Notes: generated by a model from the letters alone, not told the origin. DNA of 16,451 bases from Oscillospiraceae bacterium (GCA_009784085.1 WRCJ01000030.1:1-16451), one strand, 5' to 3'; numbered from the stretch's first letter, positions 1 to 7,260 are shown. Translations and numbers: made by a program.

Positions 1-96
1 AACCCAACGCTTGGGGAGTTTGTGTAAGACGTCTCAACGCGAACGCTACGGACGCTGAACCAAGAATCCCCCGGCTTCAGCCGTGGGGAGTGTCAA
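1..96 (+). mobile_element. Right end of an IS200/IS605-family (TnpB) element, partial
   Basis: The end of the element is recognised by the block at 61-96: CAAGAATCCCC, a short hairpin (CCCC-C-GGC, loop TTCA, GCC-G-T-GGGG) and a final GTGTCAA. This arrangement closely resembles the right ends of IS605-type elements, where the terminal subterminal hairpin is recognised by TnpA and the last bases mark the cleavage site. The rest of the element, including any tnpB or tnpA gene, lies left of the window. Reading frame 1 gives NPTLGEFV and a stop at 25-27, which could be the C-terminus of TnpB, but eight residues are too few to say. The flank starts at about 97. Recognition is from memory of the family; the left end was not visible. 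Confidence 0.72.
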
Positions 97-116
97 ATTC
101 ATTTATCACGCTTTGG
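28..116 (+). ncRNA. 3' part of a TnpB guide RNA (omega RNA / reRNA) with its guide
   Basis: In IS605-type elements the guide RNA of TnpB is made from the 3' end of the tnpB transcript across the right end, and the first roughly 16-20 nt of flanking DNA serve as the guide. Here the scaffold would be the sequence up to TCAA at 93-96, including the terminal hairpin at 67-89, and the guide would be 97-116, just upstream of the HTH gene's ribosome binding site. The 5' limit of the RNA cannot be set because the window starts inside the element; 28 is only the base after the possible tnpB stop codon. Confidence 0.55.
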
Positions 117-128
117 AGGCGCAGTTTT

Positions 129-350
129 ATGAATGGATATATAAGCGTAAAGGAAGCAGCGGAACGATGGGATGTTACAGAGCGTCAAGTTCAAAGAATG
201 TGCGTGGCGGATATGATTCCCGGTGTAATACGATTTTCAAACTCATGGGCAATCCCGGAGGATGCGGTTAAACCGACTCGCACCGTCCCGGTGAAGCCGG
301 GGCCGAAGCTGAAAAAAAGTTTTAATTGCGAAGGTCAGGTGAGATTATGA
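129..350 (+). CDS. Small helix-turn-helix protein (excisionase/MerR-like HTH_17 type)
   Basis: This 73-residue protein has the pattern YISVKEAAERWDVTERQVQRM (split here as YISVKEAAERW then DVTERQVQRM), followed by IPGVIRFSNSWAIPEDA. That is the layout of small winged HTH domains of the excisionase/HTH_17 group: a helix-turn-helix at about residues 5-25 and a short wing ending in W-x-IP. The tail is basic and proline-rich (KPGPKLKK). It probably binds DNA and may autoregulate the next gene. The ATG at 129 is preferred over the frame's earlier opening at 90 because GGAGG lies at 115-119, nine bases upstream. The stop overlaps the DUF1016 start by 4 nt (ATGA), so the two are translationally coupled. 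Base composition is AT-richer than the housekeeping genes. The adjacent IS605 end stops just 32 bp before the start. Confidence 0.8.
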   Translation: MNGYISVKEAAERWDVTERQVQRMCVADMIPGVIRFSNSWAIPEDAVKPTRTVPVKPGPKLKKSFNCEGQVRL

Positions 351-1354
351 GCGGAGAAATTATTCCGTATGCTGACAAAATAGTTGACATGATTGAACAG
401 GCTCGGCAGAACGCATTACGAAGTGTGAACGCCGAGCTTATTAAACTGTACTGGAACGTCGGCAAATATCTGAGCGAAGAAAGCGCGAAGTCGTCTTGGG
501 GCGACGCCTTCATTGACGAAACCGCGAATTACATCAAGGAAAATTGTCCTGGCATTAAAGGATTCAATCGCCGAGGTCTTTATCGTATGCGCCAATTCTA
601 TGAAACATACAAGGACAACGAATTTGTGTCAGCACTGCTGACACAAATTAGCTGGACGAATCATCTTCAAATCATGTCCGGCACAAAGGGCATTGAAGAA
701 AAAGAGTTTTACCTTTCACTTTGCATTCGGGAGAAGTATTCGACCCGTGAGTTGGAACGTCAGATTGAAAGTTCGTATTATCAGCGATATATGCTTTCAA
801 CGCAAACGCTCGCTCCGATCGATGTTCCACATAATGAAAACATACGCTTCTTCGATAGCTATGTATTGGAGTTTCTTGACCTTCCCGCCAAATATTCAGA
901 GGACGATTTAAGAAAATCCATCGTGCATAACCTCAAAAATTTCGTTTTAGAAATCGGCAGGGATTTTGCTTTCATCGGCGACGAATACCGCGTACAGGTA
1001 GCCAATTCCGATTGGCACATTGACCTTCTGTTTCATCATCGCGGTTTGCAATGCCTTGTGGCTTTTGAATTGAAAATCGGAAAGTTCCGCCCGGAGTATA
1101 TCAGCAAGATGGACTTCTACTTGGAAGCACTTGACCGAGAACATAAAAAGCCGAACGAAAATCCGAGCATCGGTGTTATCCTCTGCGCGAGCAAGGAAGA
1201 TGAAGTTGTCGAGTATGCCATGAGCCGCAGCTTGTCACCAACGATGGTCGCGGACTATAAATTGAAATTGATTGACAAGGCTCTACTGGTACAAAAGCTA
1301 CGCGAATTTAAGAGCTTGTTGATTGAAGGAAGTGACGATTTCAAAGAGGAGTAG
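347..1354 (+). CDS. DUF1016/YhcG-type PDDEXK nuclease family protein
   Basis: This 335-residue protein matches the DUF1016 (YhcG-like) family in length and layout. The N-terminal part (about 5-150) is the helical DUF1016_N region with LIKLYWNVGKYLSEE and LLTQISWTNHLQIM. The C-terminal part (about 165-315) is a PDDEXK-type nuclease fold: D226 in WHIDLLFHH and E241-L-K243 in FELKIGKF are the likely metal-binding and catalytic residues. Both are present, so the nuclease appears intact. Family members are often found near restriction-modification and other mobile defence genes; the precise role is not established. The start at 347 is chosen because it overlaps the HTH stop; a TTG seven codons earlier is in frame but less likely. 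The gene is AT-richer than its neighbours and next to a transposon end, suggesting transfer. It ends 70 bp from the convergent nth gene. Confidence 0.88.
   Translation: MSGEIIPYADKIVDMIEQARQNALRSVNAELIKLYWNVGKYLSEESAKSSWGDAFIDETANYIKENCPGIKGFNRRGLYRMRQFYETYKDNEFVSALLTQISWTNHLQIMSGTKGIEEKEFYLSLCIREKYSTRELERQIESSYYQRYMLSTQTLAPIDVPHNENIRFFDSYVLEFLDLPAKYSEDDLRKSIVHNLKNFVLEIGRDFAFIGDEYRVQVANSDWHIDLLFHHRGLQCLVAFELKIGKFRPEYISKMDFYLEALDREHKKPNENPSIGVILCASKEDEVVEYAMSRSLSPTMVADYKLKLIDKALLVQKLREFKSLLIEGSDDFKEE
621..649. repeat. Perfect 29-bp palindrome inside the DUF1016 gene
   Basis: AATTTGTGTCAGCA (621-634) and TGCTGACACAAATT (636-649) are exact inverted copies around one central C. In RNA this gives a hairpin with a 13-bp stem and an ACT loop. 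It lies over codons 92-101 (EFVSALLTQI) and is not followed by a T-run, so it is not an ordinary terminator. Confidence 0.95.
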
Positions 1355-1424
1355 GTCACAATAATGCCTCTCCATGGATCGCGTTTTTGCGTTTGCTATT
1401 ATTGCGATTGCTGTGTACCCGGCC

Positions 1425-2174
1425 TCATGGGCGGCTCGTGGCCAGTCTCGTGGATGGCTCGATAAACGCATTGGCGCACCACGCGGATAGGCGGCACGCC
1501 CCGCACTTAGGTTTTCGGGCCGCACAGACCGCCCGCCCGTGGAGCACCAGGGCGTGACAGAAGGCCGACTGCTCCTCTTTGGGGATGAGCGGATCAAGGG
1601 CCAGCTCCACCTTGTAGGGATCCTGGGTATCGCACAGCCCCAGGCGGCGGGCTAAGCGGATGCAGTGGGTATCCGCCACGATGCCGCCGCAACCGAACAG
1701 ATCGCCCAAGATGAGGTTGGCCGTCTTGCGGCCCACGCCGGGCAACCGCAAGAGATCCTCCATCGTGTTCGGCACGCGCCCGCCGAATTCGTCCCGCAAC
1801 ATACGCGCCGAGGCGATGATATCCCTTGCCTTGACGCGGAAAAATCCGCAGGGGCGCACAGCCTCCTCCATCTTTGCTATATCGGCGTCGGCGAAGGCTT
1901 CCAGCGTGGGATAGTCACGAAACAATGCCTTTGTCACAACATTGACCCGCGCATCGGTACACTGGGCGGCCAGCCGCACTGAAAAGAGCAACTCGTAGTC
2001 CTTCAGCCAGGTCAGCGTACAGGATGCCTCCGGGTATCCCTCTTTGAGGGCGGCCACAATAAGGGGGGCTTTTTGGGCGGGCGTCATCGCCGTCGTCGGC
2101 GTCATCGTTGTCGTCGCGGGCGTCATCGTCGCCGTCGTCATCATCGGTGTCGTTGTCGGTGTCGTCGTCGTCAT
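1425..2174 (-). CDS. nth: Endonuclease III (DNA glycosylase / AP lyase)
   Basis: This is the base-excision-repair enzyme that removes oxidised pyrimidines and cleaves the abasic site. The HhH motif LPGVGRKTAN carries the catalytic lysine (K150), and VADTH carries the catalytic aspartate (D168). The C-terminal [4Fe-4S] cluster motif is complete: C217-x6-C224-x2-C227-x5-C233. Numbering runs exactly 30 ahead of E. coli Nth (K120, D138, C187), so the core is full length and the excess is an N-terminal Thr-rich tail of about 30 residues (MTTTTPTTTPMM...). A GGAG eight bases upstream of 2174 supports the long start; a start at M30 (2087) would give the normal family length but has no visible ribosome binding site. 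The gene starts 25 nt after the ftsK stop, consistent with one transcript. Confidence 0.95.
   Translation of the reverse strand: MTTTTPTTTPMMTTATMTPATTTMTPTTAMTPAQKAPLIVAALKEGYPEASCTLTWLKDYELLFSVRLAAQCTDARVNVVTKALFRDYPTLEAFADADIAKMEEAVRPCGFFRVKARDIIASARMLRDEFGGRVPNTMEDLLRLPGVGRKTANLILGDLFGCGGIVADTHCIRLARRLGLCDTQDPYKVELALDPLIPKEEQSAFCHALVLHGRAVCAARKPKCGACRLSAWCANAFIEPSTRLATSRP
2084..2174. repeat. GTC/GAC trinucleotide-type microsatellite at the nth start
   Basis: About 90 bp of plus-strand GTC, ATC and GCC triplets (mostly GTCGTC, GTCATC, GGCGTC) cover the first 29 codons of nth. The minus strand reads ACG/ATG/ACC codons, giving a run of Thr, Met and Pro. The core of Nth begins directly after it. 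Confidence 0.85.
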
Positions 2175-2199
2175 GATGCGGTCTCCGATCCTGTCGTCG

Positions 2200-4722
2200 T
2201 CATAACGCGCCCTCCGATCCCCTCATCAACATCTCCGACCATTGATGGCGGCTGATGAGCAGTTTCCTGGGCTTCGACCCTTCCGACGGACCCACGATGC
2301 CCCGCTCCTCCATTTGGTCAACCAAACGCGCCGCCCGGGAGAACCCCAGTTTCAGACGCCTCTGCAGGTAGGAGACCGACGCCTGCCCGCTCTCCAGCAC
2401 GATCTCGACGGCGGCGGCAAACATTTCGTCGAGCCCTTCGGTCACGGCGGAACCCTCGGCATCCATCATGGAGGCCGTGTCGCCATGCTTCTTGCCCATC
2501 TGTTCGGCATAGGCTTCGATAGAGTTCATATAATCTTCGCTGTACCGCGGGATATCCGACGCCTTGACATACTTGACGATCTCCTCAACCTCGGCCCCCG
2601 TGACAAGGCAGCCCTGCACCCGGAACGGTTTGGGGGCGCCCAGCGGATAGAGCAGCATGTCGCCCCGCCCCACCAGCTTTTCGGCGCCCATGGTGTCCAG
2701 GATGATGCGCGACTCCAGCTGGGACGCCACGGCAAAGGCAATGCGGGAGGGGATGTTGGCCTTCATCAAGCCTGTGATGACGTCTGCCGACGGTCGCTGG
2801 GTGGCGATGACCAGGTGGATGCCGGCCGCCCGCGCCTTTTGGGCGATGCGGCAGATGGGTTCCTCCACCTCCCGGGCGGCCGACAGCATGAGATCGGCCA
2901 GCTCGTCGATGATGACGACGATCCGGGGCATCGGCACGGCGTCCGAGTCCGAGTCCGGGTCTGGATCGTCGGCGATGGCCTGGTTGTAGGCGTTGATGTC
3001 GCGCACATTGCGGTTCATGAATCTGTTGTACCGATCCTCCATCTCGACAACCACCTTGTGCAACGCCCCGGCGGCTCGCTTGTAATCGGTGACCACCGGC
3101 AGGAGCAAATGGGGGATGCCGTTGTAGACGCCCAGCTCCACCATCTTGGGATCTATCATGATCAAGCGCACTTCGTCGGAGGATGCCTTATACAGCAAGC
3201 TCACGATCAGGCTGTTGATGCACACGGATTTGCCCGCGCCGGTGGCGCCGGCGATGAGCAGGTGGGTCAGCCGGGCAAGGTCGGCCACGATGGGCGTCCC
3301 CCCAATATCCTTGCCCACCGCAAAGGCTACCTTGCTCTTCATGCCGGTGAACTCCGGGGAGGTTACGACATCCCGTAGATAGACGATGCTCGTCAGTTTA
3401 TTGGGCGCCTCGATGCCCACCACCGACATCTTGCCAGGTATCGGCGCGATGCGCACCCCCGTCGCGCCCAGCGACAGGGCGATATCGTCGGCCAAGCCGG
3501 TCAGGCGGGAGAGTTTGACGCCGCTCCCCAGTTCCAGCTCGTATCGGGCTACTGTGGGTCCGCGGGTGACGCTGACGATACGCGCCTCAATCCCGAAACT
3601 CTTGAGGACCCCCGTCAGCAAAGCGGCGTTGTTCTTCAGCTCCCCGGCGCCTTCGGTTTGGCTGGGCGCCGGCCGGCCTTCCGCCAGCAGTGTGATCGGC
3701 GGCAACCTGTAGGGACGCGGGGCGCTTTTGATGATCTCGGCGGCCCGTGCCGGCGCCGGGGCGGGCACGGTGACCGGCGCCTTGTCCTCCACCGGAAAGG
3801 CGTACATCGAGGAGGAGGCGGGGTCCTTTGCGGAGCCGGGCGCCGAGCCGAAGGGCGAGGGCGAATCATCCTCATCCAGGGGGATATCCACGTTGCGCCG
3901 GCGCGCCCCTCCGGGCTTTGCCGCCTGCCCGCCCCAAGGCGGGGGCAACTCGGCCTTCGTGCGCCTTTTGCCCACTGCCGGCACAGACGCCTTCTGGGCA
4001 GAGCCAACGTGTTGCGCCTGTTGCGCGTGTTGCGTGTGTTGCGCCTGATGCGCCTGTTGCGCGTGCTGCGCGTGCTGCGGATCGATCCCTTCTGGCGGCG
4101 GCTTCCTGGGACGGCGCGCGGCGCCGATAATCCGTACAATGTTCAGGCGTGTGATAACAAGCAGCAGCACGAGGGCGGAGACAACAAGGACAATGGCCGC
4201 GCCCACCTTGGACACAGCCGCGGACAAGGCCAACGCCAAAAGGCCGCTCACAAGGCCGCCGCTCGCCAACGCCAGGCCCTCGTCGATTAAGACGGAAACC
4301 ATGCCGAATGACCACTCGTAATGCGCGTCGGGCCCGAAAAGATGCACAACGGCGCCAATGGCCACCGGCAGGAGCGTCAAGCAAATCACGCGCGCGACGA
4401 CCGGTCGGTCCCGGTGGAACAATAGGGCGAGGGCGGCAATCAGGAGGGCGAAGGGCAAAACGTAAAAGCCCCGTCCGATGGCGCCCCTGCAGAGTCCGGA
4501 CAAAAAGTCGAGGAACCATCCGCTCACGCCAAATAAGCCGAGGCATGTGAAAACCGCCAGGAAAAAGAAGAAGAGCGCCGCGATTTCACGCCGGACAGGC
4601 GGCCTATCATTCTTGGCCCTCTTGGCCATCTTGGCCTTGGCCTTGGCGTCTTGTTTGTTTTTCTTCTTCTTGGCCTTATCCATCTTTGTCATGTTTTTTG
4701 TCATATTCTTTGTCTTACCCAC
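2200..4722 (-). CDS. ftsK: FtsK/SpoIIIE-family DNA translocase
   Basis: This membrane-anchored ATPase pumps chromosomal DNA through the closing septum. From the GTG at 4722 it is 840 residues. A very basic N-terminus (DKAKKKKNKQ) is followed by four to five membrane segments (about 48-68, 85-102, 111-129, 154-192). Then comes a linker with His-Ala-Gln repeats (216-239) and Pro/Ala-rich sequence, and the RecA-like motor with Walker A GATGAGKS (492-499) and Walker B VVIIDE (602-607). Last is the winged-helix gamma domain (about 769-824, SVSYLQRRLKLGFSRAARLVDQM). The frame stays open to 4860, but that start would overlap uppP. GTG 4722 has GGGAG ten bases upstream; ATG 4704 is the alternative. 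A DPDPDSDSD loop sits just before Walker B, where an acidic low-complexity insert is unusual. FtsK and SpoIIIE cannot be told apart from sequence alone. Confidence 0.95.
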   Translation of the reverse strand: MGKTKNMTKNMTKMDKAKKKKNKQDAKAKAKMAKRAKNDRPPVRREIAALFFFFLAVFTCLGLFGVSGWFLDFLSGLCRGAIGRGFYVLPFALLIAALALLFHRDRPVVARVICLTLLPVAIGAVVHLFGPDAHYEWSFGMVSVLIDEGLALASGGLVSGLLALALSAAVSKVGAAIVLVVSALVLLLVITRLNIVRIIGAARRPRKPPPEGIDPQHAQHAQQAHQAQHTQHAQQAQHVGSAQKASVPAVGKRRTKAELPPPWGGQAAKPGGARRRNVDIPLDEDDSPSPFGSAPGSAKDPASSSMYAFPVEDKAPVTVPAPAPARAAEIIKSAPRPYRLPPITLLAEGRPAPSQTEGAGELKNNAALLTGVLKSFGIEARIVSVTRGPTVARYELELGSGVKLSRLTGLADDIALSLGATGVRIAPIPGKMSVVGIEAPNKLTSIVYLRDVVTSPEFTGMKSKVAFAVGKDIGGTPIVADLARLTHLLIAGATGAGKSVCINSLIVSLLYKASSDEVRLIMIDPKMVELGVYNGIPHLLLPVVTDYKRAAGALHKVVVEMEDRYNRFMNRNVRDINAYNQAIADDPDPDSDSDAVPMPRIVVIIDELADLMLSAAREVEEPICRIAQKARAAGIHLVIATQRPSADVITGLMKANIPSRIAFAVASQLESRIILDTMGAEKLVGRGDMLLYPLGAPKPFRVQGCLVTGAEVEEIVKYVKASDIPRYSEDYMNSIEAYAEQMGKKHGDTASMMDAEGSAVTEGLDEMFAAAVEIVLESGQASVSYLQRRLKLGFSRAARLVDQMEERGIVGPSEGSKPRKLLISRHQWSEMLMRGSEGAL
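4009..4079. repeat. Imperfect GCG-TGT-TGC type repeat encoding His-Ala-Gln runs in FtsK
   Basis: The plus strand repeats TGCGCCTGT, TGCGCGTGT and TGCGCGTGC with small changes, so the FtsK linker reads QHAQHAQQAHQAQHTQHAQ. It lies between the membrane part and the motor, where FtsK linkers are normally variable and low in complexity. Confidence 0.85.
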
Positions 4723-4743
4723 GAAAGCATCACTCCCGGGAAT

Positions 4744-4773
4744 CGCAGGGGGCCGCAGGGGGCCGCAGGGGGC
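4744..4773. repeat. 10-bp direct repeat, three perfect copies
   Basis: CGCAGGGGGC is repeated at 4744, 4754 and 4764 without mismatch. It fills most of the 58-bp gap between the uppP stop (4781) and the ftsK start (4722), just upstream of the ftsK ribosome binding site. Confidence 0.97.
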
Positions 4774-4780
4774 TATCGTA

Positions 4781-5620
4781 CTATAGTAGCGAAACCACAA
4801 TGGTGACAAGGCCGATACCCAGACAATACCAGGCAAAATAGCCGAACTTCCCCTTGCCAATGAGCCACTTCACCATCCCAATGGCGATATATCCGGTCAG
4901 GGCGGCTACCAATGCCCCCACAATACAATGCCCAGCCGAGATCTCCACCACGCTTTCGGCGGGCAGCGGCTTTGCCGACAGCACTTTGATGAGTTCCACA
5001 AAGGTGGCGCCCAGTATGGCGGGGATGGAGAGCAAAAAGGAGAACCGTACCGCAAAAGCCCGGTCGAACTTGCGAAACAGGCCGGCTGAAATGGTGGCGC
5101 CCGATCGGGACAATCCGGGCAACACGGCAATGCCCTGGCAGACGCCGATGATCAAGGCGTCGATCACCGTCGCGTTCTTTTCGTCTTTCTGCCCGCGGGG
5201 AAAACGGTCGGACACGTAGAGGATAACCCCGGTGGCGCACAGCAGGAGGCCAACGGCAATGAGCGTCTTCATCGCCAACGCGGCAAGCCCGGACAAGAGG
5301 ATGGCCAGCAACAGCGGCAGGGAACCCATAATAAGGAGAAGGACCAGCCGCCGCGCGGGCGGCGGTTTTTTTGTCTCGCGCCGGCCGAACAGGGAGGCAA
5401 TCATCCGCCCGAACTCGCGAAGGACTGTGATGATATCCTTCCAAAAGGCGGCGCAGACGGCGGTGAGGGTGCCTAAATGCAAGAGCACATCGAACACAAG
5501 CGGTGTGTCCTCTATACCAAACACCGTTTGCGCCAGTGCCAGGTGGCCCGAGCTGGATACCGGCAGAAACTCTGTCAGCCCTTGCACCAAGCCCAGGAAA
5601 ATGGCTTTGAGATAATCCAC
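4781..5620 (-). CDS. uppP: Undecaprenyl-diphosphate phosphatase (BacA/UppP family)
   Basis: This integral membrane enzyme dephosphorylates undecaprenyl diphosphate to recycle the lipid carrier of peptidoglycan and other wall polymers; extra activity gives bacitracin resistance. At 279 residues it is of family length. The first signature, QGLTEFLPVSSSGH (13-26), has the conserved E and the SSSGH; the second, PGLSRSGATIS (168-178), has the conserved arginine of the active site. Both are intact, and the rest is hydrophobic with about eight membrane segments. The start is a GTG at 5620, supported by AAGGGGG seven bases upstream. It lies 80 nt downstream of the MATE gene and 58 nt upstream of ftsK on the same strand, so it is probably expressed with them. 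The MATE and PadR neighbours fit an envelope-stress setting. Confidence 0.96.
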   Translation of the reverse strand: MDYLKAIFLGLVQGLTEFLPVSSSGHLALAQTVFGIEDTPLVFDVLLHLGTLTAVCAAFWKDIITVLREFGRMIASLFGRRETKKPPPARRLVLLLIMGSLPLLLAILLSGLAALAMKTLIAVGLLLCATGVILYVSDRFPRGQKDEKNATVIDALIIGVCQGIAVLPGLSRSGATISAGLFRKFDRAFAVRFSFLLSIPAILGATFVELIKVLSAKPLPAESVVEISAGHCIVGALVAALTGYIAIGMVKWLIGKGKFGYFAWYCLGIGLVTIVVSLL

Positions 5621-5659
5621 GGTAAAACCCCCTTCATCTTATGCGTGGCTTCGCCCCAC

Positions 5660-5714
5660 TTGCTACATACATATCGCCGGTTGCTACATGTCGTTGGTTG
5701 CTACATATCGCCGG
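5660..5714. repeat. 17-21 bp tandem repeat over the MATE stop codon
   Basis: TTGCTACAT begins three consecutive units at 5660, 5681 and 5698. Units one and three continue as ATCGCCGG; unit two continues as GTCGTTGG. The third copy contains the MATE stop codon (5701-5703), so the repeat spans the end of the gene and the gap to uppP. Confidence 0.9.
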
Positions 5715-7170
5715 GCGCCTGCATCAGCAGGAGTTCGTGCGCCTCCACCAGACGCTTCTTCTTCCAGCGGCCGGTGGCGAAATAGGCGGCGGCCACCAGC
5801 AATCCCACCGCCCAATCGGCGGCGAAGGCGTAGAACATATGGCCGGGGCTATAGGTGGCGGTCAGCAGCCGCGCGAGCGGTACGCGCACCACATAGAGGC
5901 AGATCAGCGTGGTCACCATGGGAAGCATCATCTGGCCCGCGCCGCGTAGCACGGCATGGAAGATAAACATGGCGGCCAGGAGGACATAGAACGGCATAAC
6001 GGTACGCAGGTATAGCAAGCCGTCGTCCACGACGCGCTGGACGATCAAGGGATCCTCGTCGTAGATAAACACCCTGAGCAGATGCGGGCCGGCGCCCCAC
6101 ACCAAGGCCGCCACCAACAAGCTGACGCCCACCGCCATGGCGATGCCGCTTTTTAACCCCTTTTTGACCCGGTCGAACCGGCCGGCGCCGATGTTTTGCG
6201 CCACAAAGGTGGTCACGGCGGCGGCCAGGCTCTGGATGGGCAACACAGCGAAGGCATCGATCTTGATGGCCGCCGAAAACCCGGCCATAAATATCGTCCC
6301 CTGCGCATTGACCAAGCCCTGCATGACCATCGCGCCCACCTGAAACAGCGTCTGGTTGACGCCCGAAGGCAATCCCAGGCGGGTGGCTTTTTTTAATAGC
6401 TTCCAGTGAAACTCGAAACGGAAAAGGGAAAGTTTGAGGAAGGGGTAGCGGCGTCTCATATACACCAGCCCGCCCACCCAGGAGAACGTCTGCCCGATGA
6501 CCGTGGAGATAGCCGATCCGGCCACGCCCCAGCCAAACCCCAATATAAATACGAAGTTGAGGGTGAGGTCGATGGCCACCGAGATACACAGAAGGACAAA
6601 GGGCACGATAGAGTTGCCCATGGCCTGCATAATGCCCGCGTTGAGATTGAAGCCGAAGGACCCCAGAAAACCAAATATGGTGATGAGCATGTAGATGTAG
6701 GCATAGTCAAAGGCTTCGCCTTCAGGGACTTGGATCAGGCGCAGCAGTGGGCTGATAAGCGGGATACTGATGAGCATGACGCCCAGGATGAGCGGGAGCA
6801 ACAGCGAATATACCGTCGCCACCAGGCGGCGCAGCGATTCCAGATCCCCTTTCACGTAGTACTGCGACAGAAGTACCGCCGCACCCAAACCGATGCCCAC
6901 GAACAGCGATGTGATCATCAGGATGACCGGCCCCGTCGTCCCCAAGCCGGCAAGCCCCGTTTCGCCCACCACTTGCCCCACGAAGATGGTATCCGCCATA
7001 TTGTAGATTTGCTGCAGGATGTTCCCCGCCAGCAACGGCAACGCAAAAAACAGAATACACCGCCAAGGCGCGCCTTTCGTCATGTCTTTGGTGCCTTTTT
7101 GTTGGGCGGTTTCCGTGCCTTCCTGTTGGGTGGTTTCCGTGCCTCCCTGTTGGGTGGTTTCTTTCTCCAA
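5701..7170 (-). CDS. MATE-family multidrug/metabolite efflux transporter
   Basis: This is a 12-helix cation-coupled exporter of the MATE family. The start of helix 1 reads WRCILFFALPLLAGNILQQIYNMADTIFVGQ (shown here in part: LPLLAGNILQQIYNMADTIF), the typical MATE opening, and the second half repeats the layout (LGLPSGVNQTLFQVGAMVMQ and VTTFVAQNIGAGR). The substrate cannot be predicted. The TTG at 7170 is taken as start because GGGAGG lies eight bases upstream; the frame opens two codons earlier with another TTG (7176) that is too close to that site, and the ATG at 7083 would give a normal MATE N-terminus. Between 7161 and 7090 the N-terminus holds a three-fold 8-residue repeat (ETTQQGGT, ETTQQEGT, ETAQQKGT), which is odd for the family. 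It diverges from padR and heads the uppP-ftsK-nth run. Confidence 0.93.
   Translation of the reverse strand: MEKETTQQGGTETTQQEGTETAQQKGTKDMTKGAPWRCILFFALPLLAGNILQQIYNMADTIFVGQVVGETGLAGLGTTGPVILMITSLFVGIGLGAAVLLSQYYVKGDLESLRRLVATVYSLLLPLILGVMLISIPLISPLLRLIQVPEGEAFDYAYIYMLITIFGFLGSFGFNLNAGIMQAMGNSIVPFVLLCISVAIDLTLNFVFILGFGWGVAGSAISTVIGQTFSWVGGLVYMRRRYPFLKLSLFRFEFHWKLLKKATRLGLPSGVNQTLFQVGAMVMQGLVNAQGTIFMAGFSAAIKIDAFAVLPIQSLAAAVTTFVAQNIGAGRFDRVKKGLKSGIAMAVGVSLLVAALVWGAGPHLLRVFIYDEDPLIVQRVVDDGLLYLRTVMPFYVLLAAMFIFHAVLRGAGQMMLPMVTTLICLYVVRVPLARLLTATYSPGHMFYAFAADWAVGLLVAAAYFATGRWKKKRLVEAHELLLMQAPGDM
7090..7161. repeat. 24-bp tandem repeat, three copies, encoding the MATE N-terminus
   Basis: Three 24-bp units with a few substitutions encode ETTQQGGT, ETTQQEGT and ETAQQKGT. 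The unit is a multiple of three, so copy number changes keep the frame. The repeat lies between the TTG start and the first ATG. Confidence 0.93.
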
Positions 7171-7220
7171 ATCCAATTCCTCCCTGGTCGCCCCCTTTAC
7201 CGGAACAACACACTGTTTCC

Positions 7221-7249
7221 ATTTTATCTCTTTTTGGTGAAAAAAGCAA
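7221..7249 (-). promoter_or_regulatory. Sigma-A-type promoter for the MATE gene
   Basis: On the minus strand TTGCTT (7249-7244), a 17-bp spacer and TAAAAT (7226-7221) form a good housekeeping promoter about 50 bp before the MATE start. The sequence over the -35, GATTGCTTTTTT, is identical to that of the pfp promoter. Confidence 0.7.
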
Positions 7250-7260
7250 TCAGAATGTTT

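Noticed and set aside
1355..1424. Possible bidirectional terminator between DUF1016 and nth
   Set aside because: Only a weak 7-bp inverted repeat (CAATAAT/ATTATTG at 1359 and 1398) with a 32-base loop is present, with no convincing GC stem followed by a T-run.
2242..3378. Long plus-strand open frame of 378 codons
   Set aside because: It is antisense to the ftsK motor domain, has no ribosome binding site or family motif, and is rich in His, Asp and Gly as expected from the reverse of GC-rich codons.
4781..4860. ftsK start at the far end of the open frame (4860)
   Set aside because: It would overlap uppP by 80 bp and pass through the 10-bp repeats; GTG 4722 with GGGAG upstream is better supported.
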